A DNA stretch of 64,000 bases from an uncultured bacterium. GTDB lineage: Bacteria; Actinomycetota; Coriobacteriia; Coriobacteriales; Coriobacteriaceae. A program made the position numbers and the translations under genes. The stretch's first letter is position 1. Each line of letters begins with the position of its first letter. Under the pieces are notes generated by a model. That model was not told the DNA's origin and searched no databases. It was given only the letters and a program-made list of their open reading frames with translations. The DNA is taken from positions 100,229 to 164,228 of the forward strand of contig CAJMST010000003.1 of the NCBI GenBank assembly GCA_905216145.1. The letters are read 5' to 3'. Positions 8,115-16,494 of this stretch are shown here, piece after piece.

Positions 8115-8906
8115 ATGCCCACACCTTCCACTGCACGCATGCACGACTTCGAGGTCGTCTCGAACCAGGAGATCGCCGATGGCATCTTCTCGCTCGTCAT
8201 CTCGGCCCCCAAGCTTGCAAGTGCGCTCAAGCCCGGTCAGTTTGTGAACATCGCCGTACCCGGCGATGCGTCCTCGCTGCTTCGCGTGCCCCTGAGCTAC
8301 TACCGCGTCGACGCCAAGGCCGGCACCGTCGAGCTGTGGTACGCCGTCGTGGGCGACGATACCCGTCGTTTGTCCCAGATGGGCCCTGGCTCCACCTCTA
8401 ACCTGCTGGGCCCCGGTGGCCGTGGCTGGATGGTACCCGAGGGCACCAGGAAGGCCCTGCTCGTCGCCGGTGGCATCGGCGTTCCGCCTGTGCTGTGTCT
8501 TGCCGGTATGCTTGCCGAGCAGGGCGTGGATGTTGACGTGTGCCTGGGCTTTGGCACCGCTTCCAAGGCCGTGGGTGTCGATGAGTTCCGCGCGCTGGGC
8601 GCCACGGTCAACGTTTGCACCGACGACGGCTCGCTCGGCTCGCACGGTTTTTGCACCGATCCTGCCGCCGAGCTGCTCGGCGAGGGCGGCTACGACTACG
8701 TCGCCAGCTGCGGCCCCGCTGTCATGATGAAGAAAGTCGCCGCCGCTGCCGCCGAGGCCGGTGCGTACTGCGAGGTGTCGCTTGAGCGCATGATGAGCTG
8801 TGGCTTTGGCGCCTGCAACACCTGCAATGTCGAGACGGTCGACGGTATGAAGGGCGCTTGCATGTGCGGCCCCGTGTTCGATGCTTCCAAGGTGGTGGTC
8901 TTCTAG
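8115..8906 (+). CDS. pyrK: Dihydroorotate dehydrogenase electron transfer subunit PyrK
   Basis: FAD/[2Fe-2S] partner of class 1B dihydroorotate dehydrogenase that passes electrons from PyrD to NAD+. At 263 residues it is typical. An N-terminal ferredoxin-reductase-like FAD domain has RVPLSYY near 57-63; the NAD-binding region has AGGIGVPP at about 118-125; and the C-terminal cluster uses C229, C234, C237 and C249 (CGFGACNTC then ACMCG). ATG at 8115 with TTGGAG upstream. It directly precedes and overlaps pyrD, its partner. Confidence 0.95.
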   Translation: MPTPSTARMHDFEVVSNQEIADGIFSLVISAPKLASALKPGQFVNIAVPGDASSLLRVPLSYYRVDAKAGTVELWYAVVGDDTRRLSQMGPGSTSNLLGPGGRGWMVPEGTRKALLVAGGIGVPPVLCLAGMLAEQGVDVDVCLGFGTASKAVGVDEFRALGATVNVCTDDGSLGSHGFCTDPAAELLGEGGYDYVASCGPAVMMKKVAAAAAEAGAYCEVSLERMMSCGFGACNTCNVETVDGMKGACMCGPVFDASKVVVF

Positions 8907-9829
8907 TGGGTACCGTGAACATGGCCGTCGATTTCGGCGGCGTCAAGATGCAAAACCCCATCAACACCGCAGCCGGTACCTTTGGCTACGGCTGGCAGTT
9001 CCAGAACTTCTTTGATGTTTCCCAACTGGGCGCCATCACCACCAAGGGTTGCGCAGCCGAGCCCTGGCCCGGTAACCCCGCGCCCCGCATGGCCGAGATC
9101 CCCGGCGGTATGATCAACTCCGTGGGCCTTCAGAACCCCGGCGTGGCCGCCTTTGCTCGCGAGTCCGGTCCGTGGCTCGAGCAGCTCTCCAAGGACGGCT
9201 GCCAGGTCATCTGTCAGGTTGCCGGCCACTCCGTTGACGAGTTTGTCCGCGCACTCGAGATGTATGTCGAGCTGTGCCCCTGGGCTGCCGGCTACGAGAT
9301 CAACGTGAGCTGCCCCAATATCGCCGCCGGCGGTGCCGCCATGGGCTCCACGCCCGAGGGCGCCTCTTCCGTTATGGCTGCCTGCCGCAAGGTGACCGAT
9401 AAGCCGCTGTTCGTGAAGATGGCGCCGGTCAACGTCGCCGAGATCGCCAAGGCCCTCGAGGCTGCCGGCGCCGACGGCCTTTCGGTCATCAACTCCATTC
9501 AGGGCATGGCCATCGACGTCCATACCCGCAAGTCCCGCGTGGCCAAGCCCAAGGGCGGCCTTTCGGGCCCGCTGTGCCACCACATCGCCGTGCGCATGGT
9601 CTGGGAGGTTGCCCAGGCCGTCGATATCCCCATCAACGGTGTCGGCGGTGTCATGACCGGCGAAGATGCGGCCGAGTTTATCCTGGCCGGTGCCACCTGC
9701 GTGTCGGTCGGCATGGCCAACTTCGTCGATCCGTGCGCTTCGCTCAAGATCGCGCATGAGCTCGAGGCCTGGGCCGAGTCCCAGGGCGTAAAGGACATCA
9801 ACGAGCTGGTAGGTGCTTTCGAATGCTAG
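8906..9829 (+). CDS. pyrD: Dihydroorotate dehydrogenase (NAD+), catalytic subunit (class 1B)
   Basis: FMN enzyme oxidising dihydroorotate to orotate. About 307 residues. The family active-site region NVSCPN contains the catalytic cysteine, and the C-terminal FMN phosphate-binding segment GVGGVMTGEDAAEF is present. The chosen GTG at 8906 shares a base with the pyrK stop (TAGTG) and has AAGGTGG upstream; GTG 8915 and ATG 8921 are alternatives a few residues inside. Class 1B, not the quinone-linked class 2, because it is coupled to pyrK; this fits anaerobic life. Confidence 0.95.
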   Translation: MGTVNMAVDFGGVKMQNPINTAAGTFGYGWQFQNFFDVSQLGAITTKGCAAEPWPGNPAPRMAEIPGGMINSVGLQNPGVAAFARESGPWLEQLSKDGCQVICQVAGHSVDEFVRALEMYVELCPWAAGYEINVSCPNIAAGGAAMGSTPEGASSVMAACRKVTDKPLFVKMAPVNVAEIAKALEAAGADGLSVINSIQGMAIDVHTRKSRVAKPKGGLSGPLCHHIAVRMVWEVAQAVDIPINGVGGVMTGEDAAEFILAGATCVSVGMANFVDPCASLKIAHELEAWAESQGVKDINELVGAFEC

Positions 9830-10539
9830 AGACCGATGCCCGCGACCGCGTAATCGTCGCCCTCGACTGCGATCGTGAACGTTCGCTCGAGCTCGCCCAC
9901 GAGCTTTCGGGCCATGCCGCCTGGCTCAAGGTTGGCATGACGCTCTATTACGCTGAGGGCCCCGAGATCGTCAAGACCTTTAAGGACCTGGGCTTTAAGG
10001 TCTTCCTTGACCTTAAGTTCCATGATATTCCGCATCAGGTTCGCGGTGCCGCCCGTTCGGCCTCGCTTGCCGGTGCCGACCTGCTCTCGGTTCACGGCTT
10101 GGGTTCGGGCGCCATGCTCGCTGCCTGCCGCGAGGGTGCCGAGGAGGCGCGCGAGGACCGCGCCAAGCTCGTCGCCATCACCGTGCTCACGAGCATGAAT
10201 CAGGATGCCTTGAGCGAGATCGGCGTCGAGTCGCCCGTGGCCGAGGAGGCCGCCCGCCTGGCAAAGCTCGCTCAGGCCAACGGCATCGATGGCATCGTGT
10301 GCTCGCCGATGGAGGCTCACGACATGCGTGAGCTGCTGGGCCCTGATGCCCTGATCGTGACTCCGGGTGTGCGTCCGGTGGGTGCCGCCTTAGGTGACCA
10401 GTCCCGCGTGGCGACGCCTTCCCAGGCTATCGAGCGTGGCGCAAGCCACATTGTGGTGGGCCGTCCCATCACCGGTGCCGACGATCCGGTTGCCGCCTTT
10501 GACGCCATCGTCGCTGAGCTGGTCGAAAACGTCGCGTAA
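9823..10539 (+). CDS. pyrF: Orotidine 5'-phosphate decarboxylase
   Basis: Makes UMP from OMP. A 238-residue type 1 enzyme. The catalytic charge network is visible: K36 in WLKVG, and D63, K65, D68 in DLKFHDIP (63-70). The phosphate loop GRPITGADDP is near the end. It overlaps pyrD by 7 bp and is the last gene of the cluster. The OMP supplier pyrE and the carbamoyl-phosphate synthetase genes are not in this window. Confidence 0.96.
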   Translation: MLETDARDRVIVALDCDRERSLELAHELSGHAAWLKVGMTLYYAEGPEIVKTFKDLGFKVFLDLKFHDIPHQVRGAARSASLAGADLLSVHGLGSGAMLAACREGAEEAREDRAKLVAITVLTSMNQDALSEIGVESPVAEEAARLAKLAQANGIDGIVCSPMEAHDMRELLGPDALIVTPGVRPVGAALGDQSRVATPSQAIERGASHIVVGRPITGADDPVAAFDAIVAELVENVA

Positions 10540-10661
10540 AAGATTCCCCTAAGTCACCACTTTTGGGTCTCATTAGCACAAAATAGCCCCTGTGCCTGCG
10601 TAATCTTTCCCATCCTTTGTGTGGAATCACAGGTCAGGGGCTTAACTTTGGGCGCAGTATA

Positions 10662-10690
10662 TTGCACTTTTTGCGGGTATCGTCTAACCT
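10662..10690 (+). promoter_or_regulatory. Candidate sigma-A promoter for mihF-gmk-rpoZ-thiI
   Basis: TTGCAC (10662-10667), 17-bp spacer, TAACCT (10685-10690). It sits in the 239-bp gap after pyrF, about 90 bp before mihF. The same gap has an inverted repeat AGCCCCTG / CAGGGGCT with a long loop (10584-10591 with 10635-10642). Confidence 0.5.
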
Positions 10691-10778
10691 ATGGAGCCGC
10701 GATTGGGCATTTTGTACGTTCTACGTGCTAAAATGCCAATTATTGAATCAGATATAACCCAACTATTTGGAGGTACGA

Positions 10779-11087
10779 ATGGCACTCCCTCAGCTTACCG
10801 ATGAGCAGCGCAAGCAGGCTCTTGAGAAGGCTGCTGCCGCACGTCACGCCCGCGCTGAGCTTCGCGAGCAGATCAAGAAGGGCGAGAAGTCCCTCGAGTC
10901 CGTGCTCAACTCCGATGACCCCATCGCTTCCCGCATGAAGGTTTCCACCCTCATCGAGTCTCTTCCTGGTTATGGCAAGGCCAAGGCCGCCAAGATCATG
11001 GAGGAGCTCGGTATCTCCGCTACCCGTCGCGTCCAGGGCCTCGGCGTCCGTCAGCGCGAGCAGCTCCTCGAGCAGCTGACCAAATAA
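10779..11087 (+). CDS. mihF: Integration host factor, actinobacterial type (mIHF)
   Basis: A small nucleoid-associated DNA-bending protein, 102 residues, with the actinobacterial mIHF pattern LTDEQRKQALEKAAAAR at the start and the helix-turn-helix region SLPGYGKAKAAKIMEELGI, then GLGVRQREQLLEQL. It lies directly before gmk-rpoZ, the family's standard neighbourhood in Actinobacteria. ATG at 10779 has TTTGGAGGT upstream, and the translated TTG 12 bp earlier lies in that ribosome-binding site. It is unrelated to the IhfA/B (HU) fold. Confidence 0.92.
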   Translation: MALPQLTDEQRKQALEKAAAARHARAELREQIKKGEKSLESVLNSDDPIASRMKVSTLIESLPGYGKAKAAKIMEELGISATRRVQGLGVRQREQLLEQLTK

Positions 11088-11657
11088 GTGAGCGCTCAGG
11101 ATTCCAAGCTCTTTGTGATTTCTGGACCGTCAGGCGCAGGCAAGGGTACGCTCGTCACTCGTGTGCGCGAGCGCCGCTCGAACCTGGGCCTGACGGTTTC
11201 GGCTACCACGCGAGCACCACGCAAAGGTGAGGCCGACGGCGTCAACTACTTTTTTCTGACGCGCGAGGAGTTCGACCGCCGCGTGGCAAACGGTGAGTTT
11301 GTTGAGTGGGCCGAGGTCCACGGTAACTGCTACGGCACATTGGTGAGCGAGGTTCAGTCCAAGCTCGCCTCTGGTTCGTCTCTCATCTTGGAGATCGATG
11401 TCCAGGGTGCCCTGCAGGTCAAGGAGCGTTTCCCCGAGGCCGTGCTGATCTTTATCAAGCCACCTTCGCTCGAGGTGCTTCGCGAGCGTCTAGTCGGTCG
11501 CGGTACCGAGACGCCCGAGACGATTGAGCTGCGTATGGCAAACGCCGCCGATGAGCTTGCCCTTGCCGACCGCTACGACGAAGTCGTGGTAAATGACGAT
11601 CTCGACCGCGCGACCGATGAGCTCGTTCGCGTTCTCGATATGCATGAAAGGATCTGA
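11088..11657 (+). CDS. gmk: Guanylate kinase
   Basis: Phosphorylates GMP to GDP with ATP. 189 residues; P-loop GPSGAGKG at 13-20 and the GMP-binding region TTRAPRKGEADGVNYFF. The GTG start at 11088 immediately follows the mihF stop with no clear ribosome-binding site of its own, so translation is probably coupled to mihF. Confidence 0.95.
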   Translation: MSAQDSKLFVISGPSGAGKGTLVTRVRERRSNLGLTVSATTRAPRKGEADGVNYFFLTREEFDRRVANGEFVEWAEVHGNCYGTLVSEVQSKLASGSSLILEIDVQGALQVKERFPEAVLIFIKPPSLEVLRERLVGRGTETPETIELRMANAADELALADRYDEVVVNDDLDRATDELVRVLDMHERI

Positions 11658-11662
11658 GGTCC

Positions 11663-11944
11663 GTGTCCGTTGTAAAGCCTTGCATTGACGATCTTCTGGA
11701 GAAGACCGATCACAACCGCTTCCTGCTCGCTTCGCTTGCCTCCAAGCGCGCCTGCGACATCAATAGCATGCTGCGTGGCCAGCACAACCGCGTGCTTGCC
11801 GTCCAGGATGTCGATGACATCACCATCGGGCTTTCCGGTGCCGACACCATCTCGATGGCTATGGACGAGATTGTCGACGGCGACATCTCTTACGACGAGG
11901 CCCGTTACGAGAAGGCGCTCGGCCACAAGGTTGCTGAAGCCTAA
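11663..11944 (+). CDS. rpoZ: DNA-directed RNA polymerase omega subunit
   Basis: A 93-residue subunit that helps the beta' chain fold. It matches the family in the N-terminal helix region (CIDDLLEKTDHNRFLLASLASKRA) by motif and size. The GTG start at 11663 is 5 bp after gmk, with TGAGGT upstream. Its stop abuts thiI. The gmk-rpoZ pair is highly conserved. Confidence 0.9.
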   Translation: MSVVKPCIDDLLEKTDHNRFLLASLASKRACDINSMLRGQHNRVLAVQDVDDITIGLSGADTISMAMDEIVDGDISYDEARYEKALGHKVAEA

Positions 11945-13189
11945 ATGGCGGCTCGCGTCTGCCTGGTCCACTATCACGAGGTTGGACTTAAGGGTAAGAA
12001 CCGCGCACATTTTGAGCATATCCTCATGGATAACATCAAGGCGGCCTTGGCCGCCTTTTCCGTGAATGCCGTGTCTCGAATTTCCGGTTATATCCTCGTG
12101 ACCTTTAACGAGCATCAGGCCGACGAGGCGGCTCGTGTCATTCGCACCGTTCCCGGCGTTGCTCGCGTGTCTTTGGCGTATCACACCAATCGCGACCCTC
12201 AGGAGTACTGTGCCGCCGCCGTGAAGGCGCTGCGTGAGTTTGGCCCCTTCGATTCGTTTAAGGTGCACGCCAAGCGCTCCAATACCGACTACGAGCTCAC
12301 CTCGATTGATATCAATCGACAGGTTGGCGAGGTGCTGTGCGAGGCGTTCCCCGATAAAAAGGTTCAAATGCACGATCCCGACGCGATGGTTCACGTGCTG
12401 GTTGTTCAGGGTAGCGTTTATGTGTACGCGCGCTCCGAGCGCGGTGTGGGCGGTCTGCCGGTGGGCTCTGCCGGTAAGGTCGTGACCCTGCTGTCATCGG
12501 GTATCGACTCGCCGGTGGCGACCTGGATGCTCGCGCGACGCGGAGCCGTGTGCGTGCCGGTGCATTTTTCCGGTCGTCCGCAGACGCCAGATACCAGCGA
12601 GTATCTAGTGCAGGACATCATTCGCGCCCTTGAGCCGGGTGTCCAGATCGGCCGTCTGTATGTTGTGCCGTTTGGCGACTGCCAGCGCGAGATTTCGGTG
12701 ACCTGTCCCAGCAACCTGCGCGTGATCATGTATCGCCGCATTATGTATTCGGTTGCCGAGCGCATTGCACACATCGAGGGCGCCAAGGCTATCGTGACGG
12801 GCGAATCGCTTGGGCAGGTTGCCTCCCAAACGCTTGAGAACATCATGGCCGTCAACGAGGCCGTGAAGATCCCCGTGTTCCGCCCTCTCATCGGTTCGGA
12901 CAAGCAGGAGATCATCGCGCGCGCCGAGGAGATCGGTACGTTTGATATCTCGACTGAGGCCGCTCCCGACTGCTGCACGCTGTTTATGCCGCGCCGTCCC
13001 GAGACGCACGCTAAACTCGATGCCGTGCATGAGGCCTGGGAGTTGTTCGATCACGAGGAGATGATTGAGCGCCTGCTCAAGCAGACCGAGTACATCGACT
13101 TCGAGAGCAACACGTATAAGGCCCCTAAGACCTTAAAACGCAAACATTCGGAGCTTGCTCCGCGTGAGATTTACCAAGATCACGAGTAA
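11945..13189 (+). CDS. thiI: tRNA 4-thiouridine synthetase ThiI (no rhodanese domain)
   Basis: Activates U8 of tRNA with ATP and inserts sulfur; in some bacteria it also feeds thiazole synthesis. 414 residues: an N-terminal ferredoxin-like/THUMP region (to about 170), then a PP-loop ATPase with SSGIDSPVA at 184-192. The rhodanese domain of E. coli ThiI is absent, as in most Gram-positive versions. C343/C344 in APDCCTLF correspond to the usual catalytic-cysteine position. ATG at 11945 starts directly after the rpoZ stop. Confidence 0.95.
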   Translation: MAARVCLVHYHEVGLKGKNRAHFEHILMDNIKAALAAFSVNAVSRISGYILVTFNEHQADEAARVIRTVPGVARVSLAYHTNRDPQEYCAAAVKALREFGPFDSFKVHAKRSNTDYELTSIDINRQVGEVLCEAFPDKKVQMHDPDAMVHVLVVQGSVYVYARSERGVGGLPVGSAGKVVTLLSSGIDSPVATWMLARRGAVCVPVHFSGRPQTPDTSEYLVQDIIRALEPGVQIGRLYVVPFGDCQREISVTCPSNLRVIMYRRIMYSVAERIAHIEGAKAIVTGESLGQVASQTLENIMAVNEAVKIPVFRPLIGSDKQEIIARAEEIGTFDISTEAAPDCCTLFMPRRPETHAKLDAVHEAWELFDHEEMIERLLKQTEYIDFESNTYKAPKTLKRKHSELAPREIYQDHE

Positions 13190-13199
13190 TGTTGTGCAT

Positions 13200-13233
13200 A
13201 GACCGACGATGCGCCTGCATCGTCGGTCTTTTG
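13200..13233 (+). terminator. Rho-independent terminator after thiI
   Basis: A 12-13-bp stem GACCGACGATGC (13201-13212) with its complement at 13217-13228, then TTTTG. Confidence 0.85.
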
Positions 13234-13307
13234 CTATCTGGGCATTTTGCGGCTAAGTGTTCATTTGCTGACGTGTGCCTGAATAAATGGACAGATTTGT
13301 GCAAGGT

Positions 13308-13349
13308 TTTGGTCGGTTTTTGGTTTGACCGCTAAAACCGGTTTTGGAG
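13308..13349 (+). promoter_or_regulatory. TTTGGTC-type repeats and palindrome upstream of comEA
   Basis: TTTGGTC (13308-13314) and TTTGGTT (13319-13325) are 11 bp apart, with a third weaker TTTGGAG at 13343-13349. A perfect 12-bp palindrome AAAACCGGTTTT is at 13334-13345. The same heptamer with the same 11-bp phase occurs upstream of recA (42061-42111). No standard sigma-A promoter is obvious between here and comEA, so a dedicated activator is plausible. Confidence 0.45.
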
Positions 13350-13402
13350 CGTGGCTGTTGCAGGGCTCCTTTCCTGACACGATGGTGTTGGGAGGTTTTG
13401 CT

Positions 13403-14116
13403 ATGGCGCAGCGCGAACAACACGAACGGGTCAAACGGATGGACCGCTTGGCGGACAAGCTGCTCGGTCATAAGGCAGTGGTGATGGCGATACTGGTCGT
13501 CATTGCGATGGCGAGCGGCTTGGCGATGGCGAACCTTGGCGGCGGTGCCGGCGGTGTGTCGTTTGAGCGCACTGACGGTACGGGCTCGTTGATGGAGCCG
13601 GGATCCGGTGATGCCTCGAGCGGAAAGACATCCGAAGGTTCTTCGACTAAGGCTTCTGCCGCGGCAGAGGTCTATGTCGATGTCGATGGCGCCGTTGTGT
13701 CGCCCGGTGTATATCGCCTCAAGGACGGCGCGCGGGTGGCTCAGGCGATTGATGCCGCCGGCGGGCTGGCGCCCGAGGCAGACGTTACGGGGCTCAATCG
13801 GGCATCTAAGGTCACTGATGGACAAAAAATCCACGTTCCAACGGTAGGGGAGCAGCAGGCGTCCATTGCGGAAGCCGGTGTTGATGGTGGGGCTTCCGCA
13901 TCATTGGGCGTGAGTGGCGCAACGGGCCTAGTCAACATCAATACGGCAAGCGCGGCAGAGCTGCAGACGCTCTCGGGCATCGGTCCCTCCATGGCCCAGT
14001 CGATTATCGATGAGCGGACAAAGAACGGTGCTTTTGCCTCGGTTGACGATCTGATGCGTGTGTCGGGAATCGGCGAGAAGAAGCTTGCCAAAATCAAAGA
14101 TTCCATCTGCGTATGA
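13403..14116 (+). CDS. comEA: DNA-uptake protein ComEA (membrane-anchored DNA receptor)
   Basis: 237 residues. A short cytoplasmic N-terminus, one membrane segment (about 26-44), a low-complexity Gly/Ser/Lys linker (about 55-88), an SLBB domain (about 90-147, VYVDVDGAVVSPGVYRL) and a C-terminal double helix-hairpin-helix DNA-binding domain (about 176-235, INTASAAELQTLSGIG). This is the Gram-positive ComEA layout; the protein binds incoming double-stranded DNA outside the membrane. ATG at 13403 has GGGAGG upstream. It overlaps comEC by 4 bp. Confidence 0.93.
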   Translation: MAQREQHERVKRMDRLADKLLGHKAVVMAILVVIAMASGLAMANLGGGAGGVSFERTDGTGSLMEPGSGDASSGKTSEGSSTKASAAAEVYVDVDGAVVSPGVYRLKDGARVAQAIDAAGGLAPEADVTGLNRASKVTDGQKIHVPTVGEQQASIAEAGVDGGASASLGVSGATGLVNINTASAAELQTLSGIGPSMAQSIIDERTKNGAFASVDDLMRVSGIGEKKLAKIKDSICV

Positions 14117-16416
14117 GTGCGACCGAGTGCGAGCATGTGATGCCTCCGCGGCCTCTGATGACGTGGACGATGGCCCTGTGTGCCGGCATGTGCATGAGCT
14201 GCGCCTTGGTGCTCAACGTGGCCGCCGATGCGCTGCTGCGGGAGCGGGCTTCGGCGGTCGGGCCGCTATGGGCCATTCCCGTTACGGCGGCGGTATTCGT
14301 TGTGCTGGCTCAATCTTGTGCGCGGCTTGCCCCTTGGAAGCGGTGGCTGTATGCCGCGTCCGTCGGTCTCGTGGCGGGAGCGGTCGTCTCGGCGTGGTGG
14401 GCTGTGGGCGTGCTAAGCGCCTCGAAGGCGCTCGACGGTCGAGCGGCAAGCAGCCTTGAGTTTGTCGTGCAGGGTGACCCATCCATAAACGACGACGTGT
14501 ATTCCTATACCTGCGAGGCACGCACGGACGGTAAGAACTTGGCAATGGTTCGCCTATCGTGCGACCTCGAGCTCAAGGTCGGGGCGCACGTGCGTGTTAT
14601 CGGTCGCGTTTCACGTTTTGAGAACGATGCGTTTGGACGATCGCGCGCGCTCCGAGGCGAGGTACGCAAGGTAAAAGCCGTTCGGATCGTGTCGATCGAT
14701 GAGGGTTCTCCGGGGCCGCTGCTTCGGCTGCGAAATGGGCTGCTTGCGTCCATCGCGCCTGCGACCGACCCGGCGCGTGCACTCATAGCCGGTGTCGTCT
14801 GCGGTCGTTCGGCCGAGCTGCGCGCCCAGCCGGCGGGCGACTGGTTTTCGGTGACGGGAACGGCGCATCTTATCGCCGTCTCGGGCAGCCATTTGGCAAT
14901 CGTGGGGTTTGTAATCGAGGGTGTATTGCAAAAGACTCGGTGCTCACGCGGTCTTCAACGGGCGATATTGGCGATAACGCTTGTGGGCTACGCTGCTTTT
15001 ACGGGCGCGTCTCCCTCGGCCGTGCGCGCGTGCTGCATGGTGTTCGCGACGCTTGTCGTAAACGGCGCGGGGCGGCGCCGGCACGGCGCATCGGCACTCT
15101 TCGTTACCATGTCCATCTTTGTGTTGCTGCGGCCGACGGTTCTGTTCGAGATGGGCTTTCAGCTTTCATGTGCCAGCGTCTTAGCCATTCTGTGCTTTTG
15201 CCCCTATGCGACCTACGCTTTGGGTGAGCTGAGTGTTCCGTCGGGCGTTGCCAGCATGCTTTCCGTCACGCTGTGCTCGCAACTGGCGACACTTCCCATT
15301 ACCATTCCTGCCTTCGGTACGTTCTCGCTCATTGCTCCGCTGGCAAATGCGGTCCTCGGTCCGGTGGTGAGCGCACTGCTCGCCGTGTCGATCGTGCTGG
15401 TTCCCTTTTCGCTCCTGGCGCCGTTGCGGACTTGGGCGCTCGTTGTGCCCATGATTGCCGCCCGTTGCGCGCTGTTCTTTGAGCAGCTGTTTGCCGCCGT
15501 GCCGGGTGCATCCGTGAGCGTGCCGCCCGATAGCATGTGGATTTACCTAGTGCCGTGTTTGCTGGCGGTTCTGCTTGTCTGGTGGCCGCGTCCCCGTGCA
15601 CGTCCTATGGCGGTGGGGCTTGCATGCCTGGTGCTCTTGGCTGCGATTCCGTACGTCTACTGGGATCGATTCGCTCCGCCTTCGGTGACGGTGCTCGATG
15701 TGGGCCAGGCCGATGCGATTCTTATTCGCCAGGGCGGCGCAGTGGCGCTCGTCGACTGCGGGCTCGACGAGCGCGTGGTGGCGGCGTTGGTTCGCAATAA
15801 CGTGCACCATATCGATGCCGTCTTTGTGACGCATTGGGATGAGGACCACTGGGGTGGTCTGCCTGCCGTGCTCGAACAGTTTTCGGTCGGAACGATTGCC
15901 GTGGCGGCGGATGCGCTGGAGGATGCTCCTGCCGAGGTATTGAACCGACCTGGCGTGGAGTATCGGCAGGTGCGCCGTGGGGATACGGTCGACGTCGGCA
16001 CATTTTGCGCCCGCGTGATGTGGCCATTCGAGTCCGTGGATGGCGAGGGAAATGAGGATTCGCTTGTCCTGCTGCTCTCTTATGTTCAGGAAGGCAAGGG
16101 CCTGCGTATGCTCCTCACCGGTGATGCCGAGCTCGACCAAGAACGGGAATTCGTGCAGGAGGTGGGGGATATCGATGTCCTTAAACTTGGGCATCACGGC
16201 TCTAAGGTTTCAGTTGATGGTGAGTTGCTGGACGTCCTGAAGCCCGAGCTTTCCCTCGCGAGCGCGGGCGAGGGGAATCGATACGGCCATCCGTCCGATG
16301 CCTGCATCGATGCCGTTAAGGAAACGGGCGGCGTTTTCGCGTGCACTATCGAACACGGTGACATTACCGTCACGCCGACTGCGAATGGCTTTGCGATGCG
16401 ATGCCAGCAACCGTGA
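14113..16416 (+). CDS. comEC: ComEC/Rec2 DNA-uptake channel
   Basis: 767 residues, full length. The N-terminal third has membrane helices and an OB-like DUF4131 region; the middle is the polytopic Competence domain beginning around GVVCGRSAELR; the C-terminal third is a metallo-beta-lactamase-fold nuclease with VLDVGQADA at about 527-535, HWDEDHWGG at about 574-582 and GHHGS near 693-697. Known role: passes one DNA strand across the membrane and degrades the other. The HxxxDH-type metal motif is intact, suggesting an active nuclease. Start ATG at 14113 overlaps the comEA stop (ATGA). Confidence 0.95.
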   Translation: MSATECEHVMPPRPLMTWTMALCAGMCMSCALVLNVAADALLRERASAVGPLWAIPVTAAVFVVLAQSCARLAPWKRWLYAASVGLVAGAVVSAWWAVGVLSASKALDGRAASSLEFVVQGDPSINDDVYSYTCEARTDGKNLAMVRLSCDLELKVGAHVRVIGRVSRFENDAFGRSRALRGEVRKVKAVRIVSIDEGSPGPLLRLRNGLLASIAPATDPARALIAGVVCGRSAELRAQPAGDWFSVTGTAHLIAVSGSHLAIVGFVIEGVLQKTRCSRGLQRAILAITLVGYAAFTGASPSAVRACCMVFATLVVNGAGRRRHGASALFVTMSIFVLLRPTVLFEMGFQLSCASVLAILCFCPYATYALGELSVPSGVASMLSVTLCSQLATLPITIPAFGTFSLIAPLANAVLGPVVSALLAVSIVLVPFSLLAPLRTWALVVPMIAARCALFFEQLFAAVPGASVSVPPDSMWIYLVPCLLAVLLVWWPRPRARPMAVGLACLVLLAAIPYVYWDRFAPPSVTVLDVGQADAILIRQGGAVALVDCGLDERVVAALVRNNVHHIDAVFVTHWDEDHWGGLPAVLEQFSVGTIAVAADALEDAPAEVLNRPGVEYRQVRRGDTVDVGTFCARVMWPFESVDGEGNEDSLVLLLSYVQEGKGLRMLLTGDAELDQEREFVQEVGDIDVLKLGHHGSKVSVDGELLDVLKPELSLASAGEGNRYGHPSDACIDAVKETGGVFACTIEHGDITVTPTANGFAMRCQQP

Positions 16417-16424
16417 CGACGTCG

Positions 16425-16454
16425 TTGGCGTGTGGTGGGCCCCTGGGCTAGAAT
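16425..16454 (+). promoter_or_regulatory. holA: Candidate sigma-A promoter for holA
   Basis: TTGGCG (16425-16430), 18-bp spacer, TAGAAT (16449-16454), about 40 bp before the holA start. This would uncouple holA from comEA-comEC. Confidence 0.5.
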
Positions 16455-16494
16455 GGCACGGAACGAATACGAAGGCCCGCGGGAGGGGAGCGCA

